From NCBI GenBank assembly GCA_039920305.1, contig JBDSEA010000195.1, forward strand, positions 1 to 19,318: a DNA stretch of 19,318 bases, read 5' to 3'. The DNA is from DASRAJ01 sp039920305. GTDB taxonomy: Bacteria > Bacteroidota > Bacteroidia > Chitinophagales > UBA10324. A program made the position numbers and the translations under genes. Of the stretch, positions 1-7,911 are shown in pieces. Position 1 is the first letter of the stretch. Every line of letters starts with the position of its first letter. Below the pieces are notes generated by a model. It did no database searches. It worked only from the letters and a program-made list of their open reading frames with translations, and was not told where the DNA came from.

Positions 1-1335
1 GAGTTTAAGGATAACGCAGGAATGTGGCGCCACATGCTCGCCATTGATGGCGGGAGCGCCGATACTTTCTCCCGTAAGGCTTTGATCATCCAGGACAGTG
101 TTTTTCTTCACGATGATTTTCAATTCCGGTTTCGCAATTATGCTTCACTGATCGGGCAATATGATGTGTGGAATATTGACTATGTGGAAATGGATACCGT
201 TCATAATAATTTTAATACCACAACCTTCATTGAAGATCCGGCAATACAGTTTTTACCAACTTCCATTCTGAAAAATTATGAGGAGATGCCTTGGAATCAG
301 TTCCGGGATTTTCAGAGTATTGAAAAGGCAGATACTATTGTTTCTTTTCTCCGGAATAATTCTTCTGTTTCAGAAAACACGAGTTATGGCATCCATGTTT
401 ATGATGCTCTCAGCGGTACGGTTATTCTTGATGCCAATCCGAGTATTCAGTTTGATGCGCATCAATCCCTTGCAAAGCCGTTTGAATTCCCGCAGAACAT
501 TCCTGTTTTTGATACTGCAGTTATTGCAACCCGCATCAGTGTCACGTTTGCACCCGATAAAATACCCGGTAATGATACCGTTACCCGTTACCAGGTTTTC
601 TCCAACTACCTTGCTTATGATGATGGCACGCCAGAGGCATCCTACCGCCTTCTTGGCTCCCCCGCTTCACTGGCCATGCAGTTTCACCTGAATACCCCCG
701 ATACATTACAGGCGGTAGAAATTCTTTTTTCGCATTCCAACGTCAACCTTGCCTCCAATCTTTTTTCAATCTATGTATGGAAGTCACTCGATCCGGAAGA
801 CAGCATTTTGCGTGATGAATTCTTGTTACCACAGTTTACTGACAGCATCAATGGATTTGCCTTTTACCGGCTTTCACGGCCTCTGTTCATTTCCGATACC
901 TTTTACATAGGGTGGCAGCAGGTTTCACTGCAAAGTGATTTAAAGATGGATGTTGGGTTTGATTTGAATGATACCGCAAATCAGCATCTGTGGTTTAATA
1001 CTAACGGCACATGGCAGCAATCAGGCCTGTTGGGTGCGCTGATGATTCGGCCCGTGCTGGGTAAAACGATTCCGTTTAATATCGGCGTGGATGAGGTTAG
1101 TAATAATTCTTCTTTTACAATTTTCCCCAATCCCGCCAGTGATGAAATTTATATCAGTGGCGCAGGCAAAGATTATTTGCTGGAGGTGATGGATTATTCA
1201 GGGATGAAAATAATTTCTGTCCATCATCAGTCTTCAATAAATGCTCATGAATTAGCACAAGGAATGTATTTATTACAGGTAACCGATTTAAACACAGGTA
1301 AATCTTCAATTCAAAAATTTGTAAAATCAGATTAG
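1..1335 (+). CDS. T9SS-exported protein, C-terminal part (5' end outside window)
   Basis: The reading frame is open from base 1, so the 444 codons seen are the C-terminal part of a larger protein; the first ATG (base 22) is probably internal. The last ~75 residues form a type A T9SS sorting domain: a FPNP motif near visible codon 375, then LLEVMDYSGMKI, then a G-M-Y-L-L-Q-V strand and a final KFVK. In Bacteroidota this domain directs export across the outer membrane by the type IX system, and it is then cleaved off or exchanged for a lipid anchor. The rest is rich in Asp, Asn, Thr and aromatic residues and looks like beta-sandwich exoprotein, but I recognise no catalytic domain. The rhodanese gene starts 2 bp after the stop, so the two are probably on one transcript. 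The sorting domain is secure; the function of the secreted part is unknown. Confidence 0.9.
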   Translation, partial: EFKDNAGMWRHMLAIDGGSADTFSRKALIIQDSVFLHDDFQFRFRNYASLIGQYDVWNIDYVEMDTVHNNFNTTTFIEDPAIQFLPTSILKNYEEMPWNQFRDFQSIEKADTIVSFLRNNSSVSENTSYGIHVYDALSGTVILDANPSIQFDAHQSLAKPFEFPQNIPVFDTAVIATRISVTFAPDKIPGNDTVTRYQVFSNYLAYDDGTPEASYRLLGSPASLAMQFHLNTPDTLQAVEILFSHSNVNLASNLFSIYVWKSLDPEDSILRDEFLLPQFTDSINGFAFYRLSRPLFISDTFYIGWQQVSLQSDLKMDVGFDLNDTANQHLWFNTNGTWQQSGLLGALMIRPVLGKTIPFNIGVDEVSNNSSFTIFPNPASDEIYISGAGKDYLLEVMDYSGMKIISVHHQSSINAHELAQGMYLLQVTDLNTGKSSIQKFVKSD

Positions 1336-1337
1336 AT

Positions 1338-1664
1338 ATGCAGGAAATTACAGTACAGGAATTGAAATCAAGAATGGACGCCGGCGAGAAGCTCCATCTT
1401 ATTGACGTGCGTGAAGAATGGGAGGCGCGTGAGTTCAACATCGGCGGACAAAATATTCCGCTTTCGATTTTAACAACCAAGCTTGAAGACCTTGATGATT
1501 TGAAAGATGAAGAGGTGATCGTTCACTGCAAGATGGGTGGCAGGAGCTTTCAGGCAGCAATGATCCTGGAGCAGATGGGATTCAGGAAGGTAAAGAATGT
1601 TTCCGGTGGACTGGATGCGTGGATTGCTGCTTTTGGAAATCCGCCTGCTCAGGCACATCAGTAA
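1338..1664 (+). CDS. Single-domain rhodanese-like sulfurtransferase
   Basis: This 108-residue protein is one rhodanese domain, about the usual length of stand-alone GlpE/PspE-like proteins. Family marks: LIDVREEWE (residues 21-29) and the active-site loop with Cys64 in HCKMGGRS (63-70), a six-residue loop typical of sulfurtransferases rather than of Cdc25-like phosphatases. The C-terminal part has the usual SGGLDAW signature. It should carry a persulfide on Cys64 and pass sulfur to a thiol or cyanide acceptor. There is no signal peptide, so it is cytoplasmic. The start ATG lies 2 bp after the stop of the T9SS-exported gene, which implies co-transcription without implying a shared function. 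The physiological acceptor cannot be read from the sequence. Confidence 0.92.
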   Translation: MQEITVQELKSRMDAGEKLHLIDVREEWEAREFNIGGQNIPLSILTTKLEDLDDLKDEEVIVHCKMGGRSFQAAMILEQMGFRKVKNVSGGLDAWIAAFGNPPAQAHQ

Positions 1665-1773
1665 AGTGCGGGTAGTAATAAAATCACTTTGGAACCAGGC
1701 GTATTGAGTTTGTATTATAAATTCTTTGGTTTCAAATCCGGTTTCTGCTTTTTTCATATAATATCTTCAATGC

Positions 1774-1781
1774 TATTTTTG
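1774..1781 (+). promoter_or_regulatory. Possible -7 box TATTTTTG before the cytochrome gene
   Basis: TATTTTTG fits the Bacteroidota -7 consensus TAnnTTTG exactly. It ends 7 bp before the preferred ATG (1789), so transcription would start at or almost at the start codon. No clear TTTG -33 element lies at normal spacing, which lowers confidence. It sits in the 124-bp gap after the rhodanese gene. Confidence 0.35.
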
Positions 1782-1788
1782 GTTGCCA

Positions 1789-3762
1789 ATGCAACGGCTG
1801 AAAATACTGGTCACAATTACTGCAGTGCTCACTTTTGCGGTCTTCGAATTCATTGGCTGTAATCTTTCCTCCAGAAAAGAAGCAACTTCCCTTGTTTACA
1901 AAAACTTGAGCTATACTGCCCGATACGAAGGAATGCAAAAGTGCCGCACATGTCATGCAGGCATTTATGAAACATTCATCCAAACGGGGATGGGGAAATC
2001 ATGGGATCATGCAGACACAGCCAAGTCTTCTGCAAAGTTTGACTCACATGCCTTCGTATATGATAAGTACAAAGACTTCTGGTATCACCCGTTCTGGAAG
2101 AATGATTCACTCTACATCAAAGAATTCCGCCTTGATGGAATGGACACTGTTTACCAGCGTACCGAAAAAATTTCTTACATCGTGGGCAGCGGTCAGCATA
2201 CCAATTCCCATATCTGGATGGAGAATGGCTTTCTGTACCAGGCTCCGCTGACCTACTATACCCAGAAAGAAATCTGGGATGTTCCTCCGGGATTTGAAGA
2301 GGGCATGAACACCCGGTGGAGCCGTACAGTGAGTGTTGAGTGCATGAACTGCCACAACATGTACCCGCAGGTTGATGCCGCATCAGAAAATAAATTTTTG
2401 TCGGTGAAGACTGGAATTGAATGCGAGCGCTGTCATGGTCCCGGAAGCATTCATGTGGAAGAGAAAATGGCGGGAATTGTTGTTGACATTTCAAAAGAGA
2501 TTGATTACTCTATTGTGAATCCGGGCAAGCTCTCCCGGGATTTACAGGTTGAATTATGCCAGCGATGTCATTTGCAGGGTATTTCCGTATTGAATGAGGG
2601 CAAAACATTTTTTGACTTCAAGCCCGGAATGAGGCTTAGTGAGGTTGAAAATGTTTTCATGCCGCGCTATGAGGGTAATCCTGACAAATTCATTATGGCA
2701 TCTCATGCGGATCGAATGAAGCAGAGCGAATGTTACCGGAAGTCAAGCATGACCTGCATTACCTGCCACAACCCGCACGTAAGCGTTACGGTTACACCGT
2801 CAAAGCATTTCAATGATGAATGCAGGTCATGTCATTCATCCATTCATAATGCCGGATTTTCAATGCCTCAGAACAGAATCAAAGGTGAAGGATCATCCTG
2901 TACGCTGCCCATGGCGGAGCGATTGAAGGAGCATGATAACTGCTTCAAATGCCACATGCCCGTGAGCGAAACACTTGACATTCCGCATGTAACGGTTCAC
3001 GATCACCGCATTCAGATACCCGTTTCAAAAGAAGAGCAAAATGCGATATTGAAATTTGTAGGGCTTGAGTGCATGACTACCTCAGCACCTTCTGATCTTT
3101 TGATGGCACAAGGTTATTTGCAGACCTATGAGGCATATTCGGCGCAGCCATTTCTGCTGGATTCCGCAGCGAAATATGTGGATCGCATTTCTGCTCAATA
3201 TGATCCGGAAGCTTTGAAAACGCGGATACGACTTTCCTTCTTACAGAAAAATTATCCATCAGTTATTCAGCTGGCCCAACAAATAAAATCACCGCATCAC
3301 TTTGACGGCTGGACATATTACAGAGCAGGAGAATCCTATTTTCAATCTTCTGATTATGTAAATGCACAAAAATATTTTTCGAAAGCTGTTGAGATTGACA
3401 GCCTGAATCTCGAGTTTCTAAATAAGAAAGGAAGTGCTGCGATGGCAGCAAATAACCTTACTGTGGCGCTTCAATGCTTCCGGCAATGCATGGAGGATAA
3501 TCCGAAGTTTGCACCCGCTATCAACAACCTGGGGTATGTTTCGTTTTCACAAGGGGATCTTGCCTACGCGAATAGTCTCTTTGACAGGGCGCTTGCCCTT
3601 GATCCTGATTATGAGCAGGCACTGATGAACAAAGCAGCTTTGCTTTTTTCTCAGCAGCAAAACAGTGAAGCAAGAAAATTTATTGATCGGGTGCTAAAGA
3701 TCAATCCTCAGAACGAAAAGGCCAAAACAGTGATGCAGCATTTTCCGGTGAAGGATCATTAA
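1789..3762 (+). CDS. Seven-haem c-type cytochrome lipoprotein with C-terminal TPRs
   Basis: There are seven CXXCH haem-binding motifs, with first Cys at about residues 52, 185, 212, 257, 323, 345 and 385, numbered from the ATG at 1789. A TTG two codons upstream (1783) is an alternative start. The N-terminus is a hydrophobic signal ending FIGC (Cys24), so it is probably a lipoprotein attached outside the cytoplasm, as haem c attachment requires. Roughly residues 430-650 are helical; the last ~150 form about four TPRs, e.g. AQKYFSKAVEID and ANSLFDRALALDP. The spacing of haem motifs resembles the cytochrome c554/c' group of multihaem proteins, several of which carry C-terminal TPRs in Planctomycetes and Bacteroidota. 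The haems would move electrons and the TPRs would bind a partner, possibly a redox enzyme. No catalytic residues for nitrite or hydroxylamine chemistry could be assigned. No dedicated cytochrome-maturation gene is nearby. Confidence 0.9.
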   Translation: MQRLKILVTITAVLTFAVFEFIGCNLSSRKEATSLVYKNLSYTARYEGMQKCRTCHAGIYETFIQTGMGKSWDHADTAKSSAKFDSHAFVYDKYKDFWYHPFWKNDSLYIKEFRLDGMDTVYQRTEKISYIVGSGQHTNSHIWMENGFLYQAPLTYYTQKEIWDVPPGFEEGMNTRWSRTVSVECMNCHNMYPQVDAASENKFLSVKTGIECERCHGPGSIHVEEKMAGIVVDISKEIDYSIVNPGKLSRDLQVELCQRCHLQGISVLNEGKTFFDFKPGMRLSEVENVFMPRYEGNPDKFIMASHADRMKQSECYRKSSMTCITCHNPHVSVTVTPSKHFNDECRSCHSSIHNAGFSMPQNRIKGEGSSCTLPMAERLKEHDNCFKCHMPVSETLDIPHVTVHDHRIQIPVSKEEQNAILKFVGLECMTTSAPSDLLMAQGYLQTYEAYSAQPFLLDSAAKYVDRISAQYDPEALKTRIRLSFLQKNYPSVIQLAQQIKSPHHFDGWTYYRAGESYFQSSDYVNAQKYFSKAVEIDSLNLEFLNKKGSAAMAANNLTVALQCFRQCMEDNPKFAPAINNLGYVSFSQGDLAYANSLFDRALALDPDYEQALMNKAALLFSQQQNSEARKFIDRVLKINPQNEKAKTVMQHFPVKDH

Positions 3763-3790
3763 TGAGACCTTGATGGAAGCCTGTGTCTCA
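3763..3790 (+). terminator. Possible terminator hairpin after the cytochrome gene
   Basis: TGAGAC (3763-3768), starting directly after the TAA stop, is complementary to GTCTCA (3785-3790), with a 16-nt loop, followed by AATTT. The stem is only 6 bp and the T-run is poor, so this is a weak intrinsic terminator or just an mRNA 3' end structure. Confidence 0.3.
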
Positions 3791-3969
3791 AATTTACGAT
3801 ACCGGAAGTTTCATAAGAATGCTGATATGAAATGAAGAAACCTCACCGGAATTCAACGCTTTTTATATAATTTTAAAATTCACAGTTATGCCTAAAAAAA
3901 AACTATTAATATTTCGGGTGATGAAAGAATCACCATGATGATCAGGTGCTTTACAGGCAATAAATTGCA

Positions 3970-3990
3970 AACTGCTAACCGCTAACCGCT
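3970..3990. repeat. Tandem heptamer array, three units of AACYGCT
   Basis: Three head-to-tail 7-bp units: AACTGCT, AACCGCT, AACCGCT. The array is non-coding. It lies about 100 bp upstream of a second array with a different heptamer in the same gap. Confidence 0.7.
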
Positions 3991-4093
3991 CAAACCCCCG
4001 GCGAGCGGACATGGTGAGAATGCACTTGCTTATCACATCTGATTGCTTTATCCGCAAACTCATCATCATAAAATGAGAAAACTCCTGTTCTCG

Positions 4094-4121
4094 CTACTCA
4101 AAACTCACTACTCACTACTGT
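4094..4121. repeat. Tandem heptamer array, four units of CTACTCA type
   Basis: Four consecutive 7-bp units: CTACTCA, AAACTCA, CTACTCA, CTACTGT. The array ends 12 bp before the probable -7 box of the RNase R promoter, so it covers the place where the -33 element would be. Confidence 0.7.
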
Positions 4122-4133
4122 ACCTTTCAAAAG

Positions 4134-4141
4134 TATCTTTA
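4134..4141 (+). promoter_or_regulatory. Probable -7 box of the RNase R promoter (TATCTTTA)
   Basis: TATCTTTA matches seven of eight positions of the Bacteroidota -7 box as TATCTTTG, and is followed by CCC as often seen. It lies 23 bp before the start ATG. A near-match, TACCTTTC (4121-4128), is just upstream. No clear TTG -33 element is visible because that position is occupied by the heptamer array. Confidence 0.45.
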
Positions 4142-4164
4142 CCCGAAATTTGTTTTTCTAAAAA

Positions 4165-6306
4165 ATGCCTTCACCAAAAAAGACCAGCAAGCAAAAGTCA
4201 CGCGCGGAATATGAAGTAGTGAATTATTTTCTCCAGGAAGGAAACCGGTTTGTTTCCTTCAAGCAGCTCAAAAAAAAATTCGGCAGCCGCTTTCACAAAG
4301 ATGATCTCTATGATGCAGTGCAGCATCTTGCAGCCATTGGCTTTCTCGAAGAGCGCAGCAACCAGTACCGGCATACTGAGAAAAAAGGACTTCCGAATGA
4401 TTTTCCCCCGGAGGCAGCTAATCTTATGGAGGGGGTTATTGATATCACGCAGCGCGGGCATGCGTATGTGATCAGTGAAAAATCAAAAAATGATGTTTGG
4501 ATAGATAAAAGAAATGTAGGGAATGCGCTGGATGGTGACACGGTAAAAGTTTTACTCTCCGGGAGAAAATCAAAAAAGCCTGAAGGCCGGGTAGTTGAGG
4601 TTACCAGGCGCGCAAAGGATTCATTTGTTGGATTGATTCAGCAGGTTGGAAAGCAAACATTTTTCAAGCCTGATTCCAGGTCTGTTGACGTGGATTTTTA
4701 TATTCCGGAGGAGAATCTGCATCAGGCAAAGCATGGGGAGAAAGCGGAAGTCAGGCTGGTAAAGTGGGATGCAGGGATGCAACACCCGCTTGGTGAAGTG
4801 GTGGAGGTGCTTGGTGAAGCAGGAGAAAATGAAACGGAGATGCATGCGATTCTGATTGAGAATGGTTTCAGAATGCGATTTCCGCAGCAAGTTCTTACGG
4901 AGGCTGAAAATCTTCCCACCGAAATTTCAGCCGAGGAGATTAAAAAGCGCCGCGACTTCAGAAGCATACTCACCTTTACCATTGATCCTGCGGATGCAAA
5001 AGATTTTGATGATGCCATTTCTTTTAAGCCGCTGGAAGACTCCTGGTTCGAAATCGGTGTGCATATAGCCGATGTATCACACTACATTCAACCGGATTCT
5101 GTTCTGGATAAAGAAGCCTTGCAACGTGCAACATCTGTTTATCTCGTTGACCGCACCGTACCGATGCTTCCTGAAAAGCTGTCGAATGGCATTTGCTCCC
5201 TCACCCCTGAAAGTGATAAGCTTTGCTATTCAGCAGTGTTTGAAATGAATGAGGAAGGAGATATCAGGAAGCGGTGGTTTGGCAGAACAATCATTCACAG
5301 CAACCGCAGATTTGCTTATGAGCAGGCACAGGAAATCATAGAAGGAAAAGAAGATCAGTTTTCATCCCCGCTGTTGACCCTGAACAGGATTGCTAAGCAG
5401 CTGCGAGCGAATAGATTTAAAAGTGGTTCCATAAATTTTAATTCGGTAGAGGTAAAATTCAAGCTCGATGAAAAGGGCAATCCCCTCAGTGCTTTCCTGA
5501 AAGAGCCGAAAGATGCCAACATGCTCATAGAGGATTTTATGCTTCTTGCTAACAGATCCGTCGCTGAGTTTGTGGGAAAAAGAAAGGGAAAACAAATTCC
5601 ATTTGTCTATCGCGTTCATGACCTTCCTGATGATGAAAAGCTGCAGGACTTCGCTGATTTTGCCGCAATGTTCGGCTACAAATTAAATTTCTCAACATCA
5701 AAGCACACTGCCCATTCAATCAATAGCATGATGGAAAAAATAAAAGGAAAACCGGAGGAATACATGCTGGAATCAATTGCAGTGCGTACAATGGCCAAAG
5801 CGGTTTATACCACTCAAAATATTGGTCACTACGGGCTGGCATTTCCTTTTTATACCCATTTCACGTCACCAATACGCCGGTATCCTGATGTGATGGTGCA
5901 CCGCATTTTAGAAAAAGTTCTGAACAATGAGCGGGTAAAGGATGAAAATTTTGAAGCAAAATGCCTGCATTCATCCGCTATGGAGCGTAAAGCGGCAGAT
6001 GCGGAAAGAGCATCAGTAAAATTGAAGCAGGTGGAATTCATGAAGCAGCACGTTGGAGAAGTTTTCAGTGGTATTATTTCCGGTGTTACTGACTTTGGGT
6101 TATTTGTGATCACTGAAGATTCTTATTGTGAAGGTCTCGTCCGGCTGGATTCCATCAAGGGTGACTATTTTGTTTTTGAACAGAAAAAACATGCAGTACG
6201 GGGATCCAGGACCGGCCGCGAACACAGACTCGGTGATAGAGTGAAAGTAAAACTGGTGGATACCAATCTTGATAAAAGAACAATTGATTTTGAGATGACT
6301 GGATAG
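4165..6306 (+). CDS. rnr: Ribonuclease R (3'-5' exoribonuclease, RNB family)
   Basis: RNase R degrades RNA processively from the 3' end, including structured RNA, in mRNA decay and rRNA quality control. The 713-residue length fits Bacteroidota RNase R. Domains in order: a Lys-rich N-terminus with a winged helix (about 14-70); cold-shock domains (about 85-230, including GHAYVISEKSKNDVWI); the RNB catalytic domain from about 260, with metal-binding aspartates Asp274, Asp280, Asp282 and Asp283 in TIDPADAKDFDDAISF; the later RNB motif FTSPIRRYPDVMVHR; and a C-terminal S1 domain (about 630-710, beginning GEVFSGIISGVTDFGLFV). The long basic C-terminal tail of the E. coli enzyme is absent. The ATG at 4165 follows an AT-rich leader and a TATCTTTA box. 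The Cys-rich copper protein starts 36 bp downstream and may be on the same mRNA. Confidence 0.97.
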   Translation: MPSPKKTSKQKSRAEYEVVNYFLQEGNRFVSFKQLKKKFGSRFHKDDLYDAVQHLAAIGFLEERSNQYRHTEKKGLPNDFPPEAANLMEGVIDITQRGHAYVISEKSKNDVWIDKRNVGNALDGDTVKVLLSGRKSKKPEGRVVEVTRRAKDSFVGLIQQVGKQTFFKPDSRSVDVDFYIPEENLHQAKHGEKAEVRLVKWDAGMQHPLGEVVEVLGEAGENETEMHAILIENGFRMRFPQQVLTEAENLPTEISAEEIKKRRDFRSILTFTIDPADAKDFDDAISFKPLEDSWFEIGVHIADVSHYIQPDSVLDKEALQRATSVYLVDRTVPMLPEKLSNGICSLTPESDKLCYSAVFEMNEEGDIRKRWFGRTIIHSNRRFAYEQAQEIIEGKEDQFSSPLLTLNRIAKQLRANRFKSGSINFNSVEVKFKLDEKGNPLSAFLKEPKDANMLIEDFMLLANRSVAEFVGKRKGKQIPFVYRVHDLPDDEKLQDFADFAAMFGYKLNFSTSKHTAHSINSMMEKIKGKPEEYMLESIAVRTMAKAVYTTQNIGHYGLAFPFYTHFTSPIRRYPDVMVHRILEKVLNNERVKDENFEAKCLHSSAMERKAADAERASVKLKQVEFMKQHVGEVFSGIISGVTDFGLFVITEDSYCEGLVRLDSIKGDYFVFEQKKHAVRGSRTGREHRLGDRVKVKLVDTNLDKRTIDFEMTG

Positions 6307-6342
6307 AAGCAGCGGTACTGTTTTCACACTTAAATCATTAAT

Positions 6343-6678
6343 ATGAAAGATGGAAAATCAGCTATACTTGACATTCTGACACAATGCGCAACCGCCTGTG
6401 AACGGTGTTTTGATTCATGCCTTCGCGAAAATGACATCAGTATGTTTGCAGAATGTATCAGGCTTGATAAAGAATGCGCACAGGTTTGCAGGCTTGCGGC
6501 TTCGTTGATTGCATCAGGCTCTGCCTATGCTGCCGAAGTTGTTGACATTTGCTCGGATATCTGCGCCGGTTGCGCCGGAGAATGTGAAAAGCATGATCAT
6601 GAGCATTGCCGCATCTGCGCGGTGGCCTGCAGACAATGTGAAGAAGCCTGTCAGAATTTTGCTCCATCATCATCATAA
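6343..6678 (+). CDS. Four-helix-bundle copper-binding protein (Csp3/DUF326-like), 16 Cys
   Basis: This 111-residue protein has 16 cysteines, at 15, 19, 22, 26, 38, 45, 49, 70, 74, 77, 81, 89, 92, 96, 99 and 103, in the CxxxC and CxxC pattern of the DUF326 four-helix bundle. In characterised copper storage proteins (Csp1, Csp3) such cysteines line the bundle core and hold many Cu(I) ions. There is no signal peptide, so it resembles cytosolic Csp3, which buffers copper inside the cell. A His-rich link (HDHEH, 84-88) lies between helices 3 and 4 and may gate metal entry; that is inference. It starts 36 bp after RNase R with no obvious own promoter. No copper exporter or CueR/CsoR-type regulator is in the window. 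The family is clear; bound metal and stoichiometry are not known here. Confidence 0.9.
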   Translation: MKDGKSAILDILTQCATACERCFDSCLRENDISMFAECIRLDKECAQVCRLAASLIASGSAYAAEVVDICSDICAGCAGECEKHDHEHCRICAVACRQCEEACQNFAPSSS

Positions 6679-6766
6679 AAAATTGCGGATTTTTCAAATT
6701 CCAAACCGGACATTAAGCACCACCCAGCCACTTTAATATTTAATTTCTCAATCCTTTTTTTTAGTC

Positions 6767-7741
6767 ATGCATTCTGCAGAAGAACTTCAGCAATTATTCA
6801 ATAATGAATTGAAGAAGCTCAGCTTCAGCCGTCAGCCTAACAATCTCTATGATCCTTTTAAATACATGCTTGATCTCGGTGGTAAGAGGATGCGTCCTGT
6901 TATGCTGTTGATGGCCTGTGAGATGTTCGGAGCGGATGGCACAAAAGCAATCTCACAGGCAATTGCTTTAGAGCTCTTTCATAATTTCACATTGATTCAT
7001 GATGATATTATGGATCGTGCGCCACTGAGGCGGGGCAAACCCTCCGTGCATCAGAAATACGGATCAGCAACAGCGATTTTATCAGGCGATGCAATGTTGA
7101 TTTATGCTTATCAGTACCTGATAAAAACAAGCTTTTCACCGATTGAAAAACTGGTATCGGTTTTCAATGACTGCGCAATCAGCATATGTGAAGGTCAGCA
7201 GATGGACATGAATTTTGAGAAGGGTGATACAGTAAGCGTGGAACAATATTTTGAGATGATTGATTTAAAAACTGCAACCCTTCTTGCAGCGTCAATGCGT
7301 GTTGGTGCAATGATCGGTGGCGCTTCGGAGCAGGATGCAGAACATACTGAACACTTTGGCAAAAACCTGGGGGTGGCATTCCAGCTTAAGGATGACTGGC
7401 TTGATGCCTTTGGCGAAGCCGGAAAAACCGGGAAGCAGCGGGGAGGTGATATTATTCAAAACAAAAAAACATTTTTGCTGCTTGAAGCATTGCGGCGGGC
7501 AGATGATGATACGAAAACCGAGCTGAACCAATATTTTATGTCATCGGGAAACGATCCTGAGAAAAAGGTGGGAAGGGTGCTGGAGATTTTTAATAGCCTT
7601 CAACTTGATCTTGTAACGCGGCAAGCAATTGAAGAGTATTTTTCAAAAGCACTTTTAAGTCTGCAAAAAATAGAGGTAGGACAAGAGCTTAAGCTGCCAC
7701 TAAAAAATTTAATTGAAATAATGATGCAGCGCGATCACTAA
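6767..7741 (+). CDS. Polyprenyl (short-chain, FPP/GGPP-type) diphosphate synthase
   Basis: A 324-residue trans-isoprenyl diphosphate synthase, which condenses allylic diphosphates with isopentenyl diphosphate. Visible motifs: GGKRMRP (38-44) for substrate phosphate, the first Asp-rich motif DDIMD (79-83) followed by RRGKPSVH, and the second Asp-rich motif DDWLD (209-213) after FQLK. Phe74, five residues before the first Asp-rich motif, is a bulky residue at the position that limits chain length in short-chain enzymes, and the motif has no two-residue insertion. This points to a C15-C20 product more than to a long quinone side chain, but in Bacteroidota such paralogues are often of uncertain product. 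The ATG start lies after an 88-bp gap from the copper protein. Its stop is only 3 bp from the end of a converging small lipoprotein gene. Confidence 0.93.
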   Translation: MHSAEELQQLFNNELKKLSFSRQPNNLYDPFKYMLDLGGKRMRPVMLLMACEMFGADGTKAISQAIALELFHNFTLIHDDIMDRAPLRRGKPSVHQKYGSATAILSGDAMLIYAYQYLIKTSFSPIEKLVSVFNDCAISICEGQQMDMNFEKGDTVSVEQYFEMIDLKTATLLAASMRVGAMIGGASEQDAEHTEHFGKNLGVAFQLKDDWLDAFGEAGKTGKQRGGDIIQNKKTFLLLEALRRADDDTKTELNQYFMSSGNDPEKKVGRVLEIFNSLQLDLVTRQAIEEYFSKALLSLQKIEVGQELKLPLKNLIEIMMQRDH

Positions 7742-7744
7742 AAG

Positions 7745-7885
7745 CTACATGAATGATCCGTTCGACTGCTTGTGCTTCTTGGAACCATGACAATCTTTGC
7801 GTGTGCCGGAGCAGGAGGTAAGAAATCCCATGGTAAGGGCAAATATGATGATACCTATTCTTGAAATTAATTTTCTGTTTTGCAT
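7745..7885 (-). CDS. Small predicted lipoprotein, 46 residues
   Basis: A short minus-strand frame, ATG at 7885 to TAG at 7745, encodes a classic small lipoprotein: basic start MQNRKLISR, a hydrophobic stretch (about residues 10-21), a lipobox LTSC with lipidated Cys25, then a short polar, Lys/His/Ser-rich tail with a second Cys (Cys32). No known family was recognised. It begins 26 bp after the stop of the 505-residue helical-repeat gene and runs in the same direction, so both probably share one transcript. It ends 3 bp from the convergent prenyl synthase gene. The signal peptide and lipobox argue that it is real, but at 46 codons chance cannot be excluded; conservation would settle it. Confidence 0.65.
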   Translation of the reverse strand: MQNRKLISRIGIIIFALTMGFLTSCSGTRKDCHGSKKHKQSNGSFM

Positions 7886-7911
7886 CTTGTGGAATATTTA
7901 TTCCGGCGAAT

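Larger units (their letters stand above)
3791..4133. other. Intergenic region with hairpins and heptamer repeats, no gene seen
   Basis: No convincing gene lies in this stretch between the cytochrome and RNase R genes. A 67-codon minus-strand frame through it reads mostly across repeats and is unlikely to be coding. It contains a 12-bp AT palindrome (AATTTTAAAATT, 3869-3880), a hairpin with 6-bp stem GGTGAT/ATCACC (3917-3934, loop GAAAGA), and two tandem heptamer arrays listed separately. No tRNA or known RNA family was recognised. Confidence 0.6.

Noticed and set aside
22..35. Perfect 14-bp palindrome ATGTGGCGCCACAT at the start of the window
   Set aside because: It lies inside the open frame of the T9SS-exported gene and encodes M-W-R-H-M; one palindrome of this size in coding DNA needs no extra explanation.
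1720..1745. tRNA T-arm-like GGTTTCAAATCC before the cytochrome gene
   Set aside because: The loop has an extra base compared with GGTTCAAATCC and no acceptor, D or anticodon stems can be drawn around it.
3863..4069. 68-residue minus-strand frame in the rnr upstream gap
   Set aside because: Part of its sequence is just the AACCGCT heptamer array read through; no domain, no signal peptide, no promoter.
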